Below are positions 1 to 8,896 of a stretch of 64,000 nt of DNA, piece after piece. The position numbers and the translations under genes were made by a program. The notes under the pieces were generated by a model, which was not told the DNA's origin, made no database searches, and saw only the letters and a list, made by a program, of their open reading frames with translations. Origin of the DNA: an uncultured Candidatus Actinomarina sp. (GTDB taxonomy: Bacteria; Actinomycetota; Acidimicrobiia; Actinomarinales; Actinomarinaceae). Numbering within the stretch: position 1 is the first letter of the stretch; every line of letters begins with the position of its first letter. The DNA lies in contig CABZMN010000004.1 of NCBI GenBank assembly GCA_902526825.1, forward strand, positions 1-64,000, given 5' to 3'.

Positions 1-87
1 GTTTCTAATATTTAATATCCGTGCAATGCTTTTAATCATATAGTTTTTTTGTTATTAAAATTAATAGTAGATTATTAAAGGAGATTT

Positions 88-474
88 ATGAAGTTATTTA
101 AACCAACAAGAGTCGCTCATGCTCATTGTGATTTGCCATGCGGTGTCTATGATCCTGCACAAGCAAGAATCAATGCAGAGTCAGTTGTAAATGCCTCCAA
201 AAAATATCAAGAATCTGATGATGCTGCATTCAAACAACGATGCATCACCATTAAAGAAGATATGGCTGAAGAGGTTAAAAAAGATCTATGGGTATTGTGG
301 ACTGATTATTTCAAGCCAGAACATCTTGAAAAATTTCCAAATGTTCATGATCTTTTCTGGAATGCAACAAAGAAAGCTGGAGAAGCAAAAAAAACAGAAG
401 ATCCTGCTGTAGGTGAGGAGCTTCTAGGTTTGATAAATGAAATAGATGAGGTATTTCAAGCTACAAAGAGCTAA
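88..474 (+). CDS. sodN: Nickel superoxide dismutase precursor
   Basis: Dismutates superoxide to O2 and H2O2 with a nickel centre. The 128-residue product has a short propeptide (residues 1-12) followed by the nickel hook HCDLPCGVYDPAQ. His13, Cys14 and Cys18 become His1, Cys2 and Cys6 of the mature enzyme, and the mature length of about 116 fits the family. The propeptide must be cut before the His, normally by the SodX/SodN peptidase. No such gene lies downstream, so it is either upstream of the window or elsewhere. The start is fixed by a strong Shine-Dalgarno AAAGGAG seven bases before the ATG, which is unusual here because most genes lack one. The stop codon overlaps the stop of convergent metG by four bases. 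Confidence 0.96.
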   Translation: MKLFKPTRVAHAHCDLPCGVYDPAQARINAESVVNASKKYQESDDAAFKQRCITIKEDMAEEVKKDLWVLWTDYFKPEHLEKFPNVHDLFWNATKKAGEAKKTEDPAVGEELLGLINEIDEVFQATKS

Positions 475-2087
475 TCAAATTTCTTAAAAAGGTGTCCGAT
501 GTCTTTTAATGGGGCACCTTTTTTTATGTCATTTACTGACCAATTATTATTTGTATTTTTTTCAATTGCATTTTTTACAACCTCAGATGTTGTCGGCATA
601 AAAGGAGTAAATAATGATGAACATGCATCTATTGCTGTAAGTGATGTGTGTAGTATTGCTGTTGCTCTAGCGTTGTCCTCTTTTATTATTTTCCATGGTT
701 CTGTTTCATTAAGATAAGCATTAATTTTATTTACATAGCCCATAACTGACTGAATTGACGATTTGAGTTCGACCTTTTCGATTAATTCACCAGTCTTTTC
801 AAAACAAACACTGGCTTGATCAATTATTTTTTTATCAATTTCATTTAACTCAAAATCAAAGTCTAATTTTTCAAAATTATTTATATATTGTGAAAAAACT
901 CTTTGAACTAAATTCCCCCATGCTGCTACTAGTTCTTCGTTATTTCGTCTAATCATCTCATCTTCAGAAATTTCAGAATCATTCTGCTCTGGCAGGATAC
1001 TGGCTAGAGCGTACCTTAATGAATCTGGATTCCATTCATTAAGATAATCGTTTAAAGTTTTTCCAACACCTCTACTTGCAGATGCCTTTTCACCTTTTAT
1101 CAATATGTACTGGTTTGCCGGAACATTTGTTGGTAGGTTCAAATCACCATATGCAAGTAACATGGCAGGCCATATTATTGCATGAAAAGGAACATTATCT
1201 TTTCCAACAAAATAATAAGACTCTGCATCCTCATTCATCCAAAAATCTTTCCATGCATCAGGTGTACCATTATTTATTGCCCACTCTTTAGCTGCAGATA
1301 AATAACCAATTACAGCTTCAAACCATACGTATATTTTTTTTCCATCACCTAATTCATTTTCTGGAATGTCGATACCCCAGTCTAAATCTCTCGTTATAGC
1401 TCTATCTTGTAGACCTTCTTCAACAAATGATTTAGAAAAGTTTATAACGTGAGGTCTCCAACCTTCTTTACTATTTAACCAATCAGAAAGTCTGTCATTT
1501 AGAGCACTCAACTTTAAAAAATAATGTTCTGTCTCTTTGAACTCTGCATTATTACCATTTATTTTACTTTTAGGATTTATGAGTTCTTCAGGATCAAGAG
1601 TTGTACCGCAAGAATCACATTGATCACCTCTTGCTTCCAAATAATTACATTTTGGACATTCGCCCTCAACATATCTATCAGGTAAAAACTTTTTTTCTTG
1701 TGGATCAAATGCCTGGATACTTTTATTTTTTTCAATAAAGCCATTCTCTTTTATTTTTAAGAACATTTCCTGAGTAACTTCTTTATGATTATCAGTCATT
1801 GTTGTTGTGTAGTTATCCCATTGAATATTTAATTTATCCCAGTAGCCAAGAAATTCATTATGATAACGATCTACTATCTCGATTGGCTCAACACCTTCAT
1901 CGTCTGCTCTTACAGTTATTGGAGTACCATGCACATCGCTACCTGATACCATGATTACGTTATTACCAATTAGTCTGTTATATCTTGCGAATATATCTGC
2001 TGGTAAATAAGCACCACCAATATGGCCTAGATGCCTTGATCCGCTTGCATATGGCCAAGCCACACAAACTAATACATTTTTTGACAT
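471..2087 (-). CDS. metG: Methionyl-tRNA synthetase
   Basis: Charges tRNA-Met with methionine (class I synthetase). The 538 residues show the HIGH-type motif HLGH (19-22), SDVHGTP (50-56), and a zinc knuckle with Cys144, Cys147, Cys157 and Cys160. The KMSKS-type loop reads KASASRGVG (334-342). The type resembles the E. coli/archaeal-style MetRS with a zinc-bearing connective domain more than the shorter mycobacterial form, and it lacks the C-terminal tRNA-binding extension. The odd point is that the fourth position of KMSKS, normally a catalytically important Lys, is Ala337. The 3' end overlaps sodN by four bases and contains the sodN terminator. The ATG at 2087 has no clear Shine-Dalgarno. 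Confidence 0.95.
   Translation of the reverse strand: MSKNVLVCVAWPYASGSRHLGHIGGAYLPADIFARYNRLIGNNVIMVSGSDVHGTPITVRADDEGVEPIEIVDRYHNEFLGYWDKLNIQWDNYTTTMTDNHKEVTQEMFLKIKENGFIEKNKSIQAFDPQEKKFLPDRYVEGECPKCNYLEARGDQCDSCGTTLDPEELINPKSKINGNNAEFKETEHYFLKLSALNDRLSDWLNSKEGWRPHVINFSKSFVEEGLQDRAITRDLDWGIDIPENELGDGKKIYVWFEAVIGYLSAAKEWAINNGTPDAWKDFWMNEDAESYYFVGKDNVPFHAIIWPAMLLAYGDLNLPTNVPANQYILIKGEKASASRGVGKTLNDYLNEWNPDSLRYALASILPEQNDSEISEDEMIRRNNEELVAAWGNLVQRVFSQYINNFEKLDFDFELNEIDKKIIDQASVCFEKTGELIEKVELKSSIQSVMGYVNKINAYLNETEPWKIIKEDNARATAILHTSLTAIDACSSLFTPFMPTTSEVVKNAIEKNTNNNWSVNDIKKGAPLKDIGHLFKKFD
486..527 (+). terminator. Rho-independent terminator of sodN, inside metG 3' coding end
   Basis: AAAAAGGTGTCC (486-497) pairs with GGGGCACCTTTTT (from 511), including a G-T wobble, around a loop of about 13 bases, and is followed by a T run. 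It starts 12 bases after the sodN stop and lies wholly inside the last codons of metG on the opposite strand. The A run preceding the stem gives it some bidirectional character, but read on the minus strand it would sit before the metG stop. Confidence 0.75.
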
Positions 2088-2133
2088 AACACTTTAAGAA
2101 TAGACTTCTTAATCACAAACAATACAATTTTGT

Positions 2134-2171
2134 GAAACAATTATGAAACATTTCGGTAATAATCATTTAAC
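2134..2171 (+). promoter_or_regulatory. Candidate GlnR box upstream of amt
   Basis: Four half-sites are spaced exactly six bases apart: GAAAC (2134-2138), GAAAC (2145-2149), GTAAT (2156-2160) and TTAAC (2167-2171). The published actinobacterial GlnR pattern is GTnAC-n6-GAAAC, repeated. The second half-site is perfect, the third matches four of five positions, and the first and fourth match less well. It lies about 50 bases before the transcription start expected from the -10 TATATT at 2194-2199, a normal place for GlnR activation. The match is by eye and no GlnR gene is in the window. Confidence 0.5.
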
Positions 2172-2193
2172 TTTTATCAGGTCTCGTAACATC

Positions 2194-2199
2194 TATATT
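2194..2199 (+). promoter_or_regulatory. amt -10 box
   Basis: TATATT sits about 30 bases before the amt ATG, with no good -35 hexamer 17 bases upstream (CTTTTA), as expected for an activator-dependent promoter. It leaves a short leader that carries the AAGGAG ribosome binding site (2216-2221). Confidence 0.45.
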
Positions 2200-2230
2200 T
2201 AATTAAGTTGTTACAAAAGGAGATTTATAA

Positions 2231-3430
2231 ATGGAATTAGCAACTTATATAGATAGTTTGTGGATTGTAGTTGCAGGTATTTTAGTCATGTTTATGCAGC
2301 CTGGCTTCATGCTTGTAGAAACTGGATTCACAAGATCAAAGAACTCAGTCAATATCGTAATGAAAAACTTTATGGACTTTTCGGTTGGTGCAGTGACCTA
2401 TTGGGCATTTGGATTTGCACTAGCTTATGGAGGAACAACTCTAGGTGGATTTTTAGCTTATGGGAACTTCTTCTTAGAAGGTGACTCAATTACCTATTTC
2501 TTTCAGGTAGTCTTTGCAGCAACTGCAGCAACAATTGTTTCTGGTGCAGTCGCTGAAAGAACAAAATTTAGCGCATACTTATTATTTCAACCATTTATAT
2601 GTGGTGTAATTTATCCAATAGTTACTCACTGGGTTTGGAGTGGTCAAGGTTGGCTTGGTGACTTAGGCTTCATTGACTTTGCAGGTTCTGGTGTAGTTCA
2701 CATGGTTGGTGGATTTGCTGCATTAGCCGGTGTACAAATCGTGGGACCAAGAATTGGAAAATATGATGATGACGGAAATCCTCAAGTTATCCCTGGAAGC
2801 TCAATGGTAGCTGGAGCACTTGGTGTCTTTATTCTCTGGTTTGGATGGTATGGATTTAACGTAGGATCTGCTTTAGCAGCAGTAGACGTTGATCTAGCTG
2901 CAATTGCAGTAACAACAACTCTATCAGCAGCTGCTGGTTCTATAACAGCAATGTATACGTCAATGATTTCGGGCAAGCCAAATGTTGGTATGACACTAAA
3001 TGGTGCTCTTGCCGGTTTAGTTGGGATCACAGCTGGTTGTGCGAACGTTAACAACTTGGGAGCAGTTCTCATTGGTTTAGTATCTGGAGCCTTAGTTGTG
3101 TACTCAATAAACTTTTTGGAGAAAAAAGGATTTGATGATGCAGTGGGTGCAGTCTCAGTCCACGGTATTTGTGGAATCTGGGGTGTTCTTGCTGTTGCAA
3201 TTTTTGATACTTCTGATGGCCTGTTTTATGGAGGCGGAGGAACATTGTTTGGTCCGCAAATAATCGGTATATTAGCAATTGGTGCATGGGCATATGCAAC
3301 TTCTTATCTTGTTTTCAAGGTAATTGATTCAACTGTAGGATTAAGAGTTACAGCTGAAGAGGAAATTGCTGGATTAGATGCTTCAGAGCACGGAACATCT
3401 GCATATGGAGATTTCATAACTAAAAAGTAA
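2231..3430 (+). CDS. amt: Ammonium transporter (Amt/MEP/Rh)
   Basis: Inner-membrane ammonium channel, 399 residues with about eleven hydrophobic segments. The pore twin histidines are visible as H157 in GVVHMVGG and H311 in VSVHGICGIWG. The N-terminal QPGFMLVETGF segment and the GAVAERTKF loop are family hallmarks. The start is supported by AAAGGAGATTT before the ATG. No glnK follows, although amt and glnK are usually paired; gltB comes next after a terminator. The upstream half-site array suggests control by nitrogen status. Confidence 0.97.
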   Translation: MELATYIDSLWIVVAGILVMFMQPGFMLVETGFTRSKNSVNIVMKNFMDFSVGAVTYWAFGFALAYGGTTLGGFLAYGNFFLEGDSITYFFQVVFAATAATIVSGAVAERTKFSAYLLFQPFICGVIYPIVTHWVWSGQGWLGDLGFIDFAGSGVVHMVGGFAALAGVQIVGPRIGKYDDDGNPQVIPGSSMVAGALGVFILWFGWYGFNVGSALAAVDVDLAAIAVTTTLSAAAGSITAMYTSMISGKPNVGMTLNGALAGLVGITAGCANVNNLGAVLIGLVSGALVVYSINFLEKKGFDDAVGAVSVHGICGIWGVLAVAIFDTSDGLFYGGGGTLFGPQIIGILAIGAWAYATSYLVFKVIDSTVGLRVTAEEEIAGLDASEHGTSAYGDFITKK

Positions 3431-3443
3431 GAAATTATTAAGG

Positions 3444-3495
3444 AAACCAGCTAAATTTAGGTCCCCCCCTAAAGATTTTTAAGGCTGGTTTTCTT
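3444..3495 (+). terminator. Nested-hairpin terminator after amt
   Basis: An outer stem AAACCAGC (3444-3451) pairs with GCTGGTTT (3484-3491), followed by TCTTATTT. Inside it is a second perfect stem, TTTAGG (3456-3461) with CCTAAA (3468-3473), closing a loop rich in C (seven C in a row across loop and stem). It separates amt from gltB. Confidence 0.75.
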
Positions 3496-3535
3496 ATTTA
3501 TATAACAACTTATTCATAGTAAAATTGTCATACTG

Positions 3536-6500
3536 ATGACATTTAATTTCGAAGAAAAAGATTCATGCGGTGTTGGATTTATTGCCTCAAGAGGTATTCC
3601 AAGAACGCATGGTATGACACTAAAGATTCTTGAATGCCTCTCTAACTTAGATCATAGAGGTGCAAAGTTTGCAGACGGAACTGGAGACGGTGCCGGAGTA
3701 TTGACAGAGATACCATTCGAACTAATTGAAGCTGAACTTTCTGAAAGGGGCTTAGGATTAGAAGATGGATCCAAACTTGGAATGATATCTTGTTTCTTCG
3801 ATCCAAAAAACATAAACGAGTCAATTGAATTAATAGATAAAAAACTAAAAGAATTTGATATCAATCTTCTTTATTGGAGAAAAGTACCAACAGATAAAGA
3901 GATACTTGGAACTATGGCAAAAAATTCAAAACCTGGAATTTATCAAGCAATTATTTGTTCTACTAAAGAATATAAATACAAATTTGAAAACTATCTTTAT
4001 TTATTTAGGAAATCTCTAGAAACTGATCTTGCAAAAAACGAATTTTTAAACATTCATATAAACTCATGCTCAAGTAAAACTGTTGTATATAAAGGGTTGT
4101 TTACAGCTACTCAAACTGCAGATTTTTATTGGGATCTTAGAAATCCTCTCTACAAGACAAGATATGGAGTATTTCATCAACGGTTTTCAACCAACACAAC
4201 TTCTACTTGGGATAAAGCTCAACCTTTTAGAATGTTGGCTCACAACGGTGAAATAAATACAATTAGAGCAAATTATTCTTGGATGAAAGCAAGAGAAGTA
4301 GATGCTTCATCAAATCTTTGGAAAGAAGACATTGAAAGACTTAAGCCATTCATAAATGAAAATCTATCTGATTCTGGACAACTTGATAACGCTATAGAAT
4401 TACTAGTTCAATCTGGAAGAAAGCTCTCTCATGCTCAAGAGATGCTTATTCCTTCAGCATGGGAGAATAATCCAAGATTTACAAAAGATCAGCAAGCTTA
4501 CTATCAATACCACGCTTTTTTATCAGAACCGTGGGATGGTCCAGCAGCTATAGTTTCTACCGATGGAGAAGATATAATTGCCGGTCTTGATAGAAGTGGT
4601 TTGAGACCTTTAAGGTGGATGGTCTCAGATAGGTATATATTGGCAGCATCTGAGGTTGGTATCTGTCCTTCTGTTGAGGCAGGAGCGTATAAAACTGCTC
4701 AATTAGAGCCTGGTCAAACTATTAGATATCGAATAAAAACTGACGAACTATTGGATGAACAAGAAGTTATCGAGAAACTATCTGAGAAAAACCCATATAA
4801 AGAGTGGGTAAAAACTAAACCATTAGTTGCAGATACTGAATTCAGTGACAAACCTGATGAAATGGAACTTGATCAACTCTCAGATTATTTTCAATACACA
4901 CCTGAAGAAGAGAGGTTAATTTTACTTCCAATGATACAAGGTGATATACCAACTGGATCAATGGGCAATGATTCACCGCTGGCTGTTTTAAGTAAAACAA
5001 AGCCAAGATTAAGTAGATATTTCCATCAAATGTTTGCTCAAGTAACTAATCCTCCTATTGACCCAATAAGAGAACGGTTTGTAATGTCAACGAAAACTTA
5101 TTTAGGTAAAAGGGGTTCAATACTAAGAGAAACATCACAACAAGCAAATTTAATTACACTTGAATCTCCAATTCTTAGTAAGGGAAGTTATGATCTACTT
5201 ATTTCAAAAGGTTTCTCAAAGGACAAATCGAAAGTTTTCGATATCTCGTTCAACAAATCAGAAACAAGTCTGGAAGATTTTCTTAATGATTTATGTGAAG
5301 ACGTTTATCAATCAGTTTTAAATAAAAAATCTTTAATTATATTTAGTGATAGAAAAGTTATAACAGGGAATAGCATTGCACCATCTCTTCTTGTATTAGG
5401 ACGGGTACATCAGTATCTAATTAATAAAGGTGTAAGACTAAAAGCCTCATTAATAGTTGTTTCTGGTGAAATACGTGATGCTCATGACTTGGCATGTCAC
5501 ATAGCATATGGTGCTTCAGCTATATGGCCATACCTTGCTCTAGAAAAAGCAAGATTGTTATCAATCGACAATCCAGATTTAGAGGTTACTCCTTCTGAGG
5601 CTCAAGAAAACTATAGGGATGCATTGAATAAAGGTCTTTTAAAGATAATGTCAAAAATGGGAATCTGTACTGTTTCTTCATATAGAGGATCCGAAATTTA
5701 TGAAATTATTGGACTTGATAATGAGATATCACATTCGGCATTCTCAAATTCGTACACAAGAACAGAAGGACTAGGGTACAAAAATATACAAGATAACTTA
5801 CTTGTCTTTGGAAAAGATGAACCATTTGATCTTGAGATTGGTGGATTTTACAAACATAAAAAAGGAAGTGAACCACATGTAACTTCACCAGTGACAGTTC
5901 TAAAATTGCAAAAAGCTGTTCGATCTGGAGATAGGGACGAATGGAACAAATATCTTGAGTCCTTAGAAGATCGAGATAATGTACAAATACGTGATTTATT
6001 TACACTCCCTGAGAATAATAAAATTTTAAATTCAGTAGAAGATGACTCACTTCAAGATATATACAAGAAATTTACAGTTAGCTCAATGTCACTTGGTGCC
6101 TTGTCAGAGGAAGCTCATCAAGCTTTAGCTATAGCAATGAATCGTATTGGAGCCAAGTCAGGCTCTGGAGAAGGTGGTGAAGATCCAGAAAGATATGGAA
6201 CTGAAAAGAATTCAAAAATAAAACAAATTGCCTCTGGACGTTTTGGAGTAACTCCAGATTATTTGGCATCTGCTGAGGAATATCAAATAAAAATGGCACA
6301 GGGATCAAAACCGGGAGAGGGTGGTCAATTACCTGGATTCAAAGTAGACCCACATATTGCAAAACTAAGACACACTGTCGAAGGTGTGACTTTAATATCA
6401 CCCCCACCTCACCATGACATATACTCAATTGAAGATCTTGCACAGTTAATATATGACTTAAAAACTTTTAACCCTAACAATCCAGTAAATGTAAAACTTG

Positions 6501-7912
6501 TTTCTGAACCTGGAGTTGGAGTTATAGCTGTTGGAGTGGCAAAAGCTGGAGCAGATGTTATAACAATAGCTGGTAGTGATGGCGGGACAGGAGCAAGTCC
6601 ATGGACAAGTATTAAACATGCTGGATCTCCATGGGAACTTGGATTAAGTGAAACTCATCAGGCATTAGTAGAAAATAATATGCGAGATAAAGTTCTTCTT
6701 GAGGTTGATGGAGGATTACGGTCTCCAAAAGATATTATCATTGCGACCCTATTAGGTGCTGATAGATATGGCTTTGGAACATTACCACTTTTAGCCTTGG
6801 GTTGTAAAATGGTTCGACAATGTCATGAGAATACCTGTCCAGTTGGAATTGCAACTCAGGATGAAAATTTAAGAGCAAAATTTACTGGTGCCCCAGAACA
6901 AGTTATGCAACTTTTTAAATTTATTGCTGAAGATATTAAGTCATACTTACAAATTTTTAATGTTCAGTCGTTAGATGATCTCATTGGACATGCAGATCTT
7001 TTAGGACTTAAAGTAATGAATAATAACTTACCAAAAAGTCTTCACAAGCTTTTAAAGAATGCTGTTTCAGATAAGAAAAACCCTGGATTTATAAGGCATG
7101 ACGAAGGAAGGTTATCAAGAAGATTAACTTCAGAAATAATGAAAGGTGTAAGAAGTAAGAAATCAACAATTATTCAGTATCCTGTATCAAACGAAGATAG
7201 AAGTATCGGAGCAAGAGTTTCTGGAGAGATATCAATTAACAAATTAGGTAATGAATTAAAAGAAAACCCAACATATATAAGTCTTTCTGGAGCTGCAGGC
7301 CAAAGTTTTGGAGCATTTATTAGAGACGGTATAAATCTAAAGCTAATTGGAAGTGCAAACGATTATGTTGGTAAAGGAATGGGTGGAGGAAGTATTACGA
7401 TTATCCCTCAAGGTACAAAAAATCAAGGAGCATATCATGCAGCTGGAAATGCACTTTTATATGGAGCTACAGGTGGACAACTATATATATCTGGAAGAGT
7501 TGGTCAGAGATTTGGTGTAAGAAATAGCGGGGGAATAGCAGTAGTTGAGGGCTGTAGCGCACATGCAGCAGAATACATGACTGGTGGTACCTTAATCATT
7601 CTTGGAAGTATTGGTTTCAATTTTGGTGCTGGAATGACTGGTGGGAAAGTTATATTATTAAATACACAAAAAAACTTTGAGCAATATATTTCTAAATCTG
7701 CTCCAGAATCTCGAGAGATAAATGACATAGACGCATTAGAGTTGAGAGCATTCTTAAACAAACATATTGAGCAAACAGGATCACCTCTAGCTAAGGATAT
7801 ACTTTCAAAAGAGCCAGATTGGTCAAAAATGTTTACTGTATTTGGGGGCCTTGCAAATGTTACTGAAAGTGATATAAACATTGCAAAAGCAAAGATTGAG
7901 GCGCTTGATTAA
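3536..7912 (+). CDS. gltB: Glutamate synthase large (alpha) subunit
   Basis: Makes glutamate from glutamine and 2-oxoglutarate. The 1458 residues follow the GltB order. The N-terminal glutaminase starts at Cys11 (DSCGVGF) and needs removal of ten residues to expose the nucleophile. It is followed by the central domain, then the FMN synthase barrel with GEGGEDP and the [3Fe-4S] ligands Cys1090, Cys1096 and Cys1101 (CKMVRQCHENTCPVG). The C-terminal glycine-rich GXGXG domain is complete. The partner gltD for electron transfer is not adjacent: deoC follows. A TAAAAT at 3520-3525 lies ten bases before the ATG and there is no Shine-Dalgarno, so the leader would be very short. It may form an assimilation group with amt. 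Confidence 0.97.
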   Translation: MTFNFEEKDSCGVGFIASRGIPRTHGMTLKILECLSNLDHRGAKFADGTGDGAGVLTEIPFELIEAELSERGLGLEDGSKLGMISCFFDPKNINESIELIDKKLKEFDINLLYWRKVPTDKEILGTMAKNSKPGIYQAIICSTKEYKYKFENYLYLFRKSLETDLAKNEFLNIHINSCSSKTVVYKGLFTATQTADFYWDLRNPLYKTRYGVFHQRFSTNTTSTWDKAQPFRMLAHNGEINTIRANYSWMKAREVDASSNLWKEDIERLKPFINENLSDSGQLDNAIELLVQSGRKLSHAQEMLIPSAWENNPRFTKDQQAYYQYHAFLSEPWDGPAAIVSTDGEDIIAGLDRSGLRPLRWMVSDRYILAASEVGICPSVEAGAYKTAQLEPGQTIRYRIKTDELLDEQEVIEKLSEKNPYKEWVKTKPLVADTEFSDKPDEMELDQLSDYFQYTPEEERLILLPMIQGDIPTGSMGNDSPLAVLSKTKPRLSRYFHQMFAQVTNPPIDPIRERFVMSTKTYLGKRGSILRETSQQANLITLESPILSKGSYDLLISKGFSKDKSKVFDISFNKSETSLEDFLNDLCEDVYQSVLNKKSLIIFSDRKVITGNSIAPSLLVLGRVHQYLINKGVRLKASLIVVSGEIRDAHDLACHIAYGASAIWPYLALEKARLLSIDNPDLEVTPSEAQENYRDALNKGLLKIMSKMGICTVSSYRGSEIYEIIGLDNEISHSAFSNSYTRTEGLGYKNIQDNLLVFGKDEPFDLEIGGFYKHKKGSEPHVTSPVTVLKLQKAVRSGDRDEWNKYLESLEDRDNVQIRDLFTLPENNKILNSVEDDSLQDIYKKFTVSSMSLGALSEEAHQALAIAMNRIGAKSGSGEGGEDPERYGTEKNSKIKQIASGRFGVTPDYLASAEEYQIKMAQGSKPGEGGQLPGFKVDPHIAKLRHTVEGVTLISPPPHHDIYSIEDLAQLIYDLKTFNPNNPVNVKLVSEPGVGVIAVGVAKAGADVITIAGSDGGTGASPWTSIKHAGSPWELGLSETHQALVENNMRDKVLLEVDGGLRSPKDIIIATLLGADRYGFGTLPLLALGCKMVRQCHENTCPVGIATQDENLRAKFTGAPEQVMQLFKFIAEDIKSYLQIFNVQSLDDLIGHADLLGLKVMNNNLPKSLHKLLKNAVSDKKNPGFIRHDEGRLSRRLTSEIMKGVRSKKSTIIQYPVSNEDRSIGARVSGEISINKLGNELKENPTYISLSGAAGQSFGAFIRDGINLKLIGSANDYVGKGMGGGSITIIPQGTKNQGAYHAAGNALLYGATGGQLYISGRVGQRFGVRNSGGIAVVEGCSAHAAEYMTGGTLIILGSIGFNFGAGMTGGKVILLNTQKNFEQYISKSAPESREINDIDALELRAFLNKHIEQTGSPLAKDILSKEPDWSKMFTVFGGLANVTESDINIAKAKIEALD

Positions 7913-7942
7913 TTAGTTATTTCTTTATAACAAATTAAGTTA

Positions 7943-7954
7943 TACCATAAGAAT
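7943..7954 (+). promoter_or_regulatory. Leaderless-type promoter of deoC
   Basis: TACCAT (7943-7948) lies six bases before the ATG at 7955, so transcription should begin at or next to the start codon. No Shine-Dalgarno is present. Confidence 0.5.
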
Positions 7955-8893
7955 ATGAATACAAAACTATCAATTAATAACACTGTCGACTGGACAACAA
8001 CTGAAGATATGGTTAACAATGTGAAAATTGACGAAGTTGGGGTATTAGACCGAGTGTCATTACTTGCAACACGAAGTATCAAGAGAGAATCTAAATTAAA
8101 TGCTTTACAAAAAATAATAAGCATGTGTGACCTTACAACATTAGAGGGCGAGGATACTGAAGGTAAAATTATCCAAATGTCATCAAAAGCAATAGCACCA
8201 GATCCAAATGATGAAAGCGTCCCTAGTGCTGCTGCAGTATGTGTATATCCAGCACTTGTATCAACAGCTAAAAAAACAGTAAAAGATTCGAGTGTTAAAG
8301 TAGCATCCGTTTCTTCTTATTTCCCAAGTGGACAAGCACCTATTGAATCAAAAATTTCAGACACTAAATTTGCAATTAATGAAGGTGCTGATGAAATAGA
8401 CATCGTAATTAATAGAAAAGCTTTTTTTGAAGGTGATTATAAGAAAGTGTATGAAGAAATAAAATCTTTGAAAGATGTTTGTGGAGATATTCATCTAAAA
8501 ACAATACTGGAGATTGGAGAACTGAAAACTTATGAAAACATAAAGAAAGCAAGTGTAATTGCTTTATGTGCTGGATCTGATTTTATCAAAACCTCAACAG
8601 GAAAAATATCTAATGGTTCATCAAGAGAAGCATGCTTGGTAATGGCCAGAACTGTTAGAGAATTTCAATCTTATGGTTATGGCATGAGGGGAATTAAAGT
8701 GGCAGGAGGAATAAGAAGCGCTAAAGATGCGATACGGTACTTAGTAATTATTAATGAAGAATTAGGCACCTCCTGGCTTTCTCCAGATTATTTTAGATTT
8801 GGTGCATCAAGCTTGTTAGATGATGTTCTTAGACAAATAAAAAAACTAAAAACTAATGCATATCAATCAAGTTATTATTTTCCAAGAGGATGA
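7955..8893 (+). CDS. deoC: Deoxyribose-phosphate aldolase, long animal-like type
   Basis: Splits 2-deoxyribose-5-phosphate to glyceraldehyde-3-phosphate and acetaldehyde. The barrel motifs EIDIVINR, HLKTILE, DFIKTSTGK (Schiff-base Lys212) and KVAGGIRSAKD are clear. At 312 residues, with an N-terminal extension carrying LTTLEGEDT, it resembles human DERA more than the 220-260-residue bacterial form. The downstream aldehyde dehydrogenase genes begin four bases later and probably oxidise the acetaldehyde, a gene order also known in other actinobacteria. Confidence 0.93.
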   Translation: MNTKLSINNTVDWTTTEDMVNNVKIDEVGVLDRVSLLATRSIKRESKLNALQKIISMCDLTTLEGEDTEGKIIQMSSKAIAPDPNDESVPSAAAVCVYPALVSTAKKTVKDSSVKVASVSSYFPSGQAPIESKISDTKFAINEGADEIDIVINRKAFFEGDYKKVYEEIKSLKDVCGDIHLKTILEIGELKTYENIKKASVIALCAGSDFIKTSTGKISNGSSREACLVMARTVREFQSYGYGMRGIKVAGGIRSAKDAIRYLVIINEELGTSWLSPDYFRFGASSLLDDVLRQIKKLKTNAYQSSYYFPRG

Positions 8894-8896
8894 TTT

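Noticed and set aside
3444..3495. 6C small RNA
   Set aside because: Only one C-rich hairpin is present, while the known RNA has two; a terminator explains it.
7504..7881. 125-codon open frame antisense to gltB
   Set aside because: It lies fully within conserved gltB domains and has no family resemblance or ribosome site.
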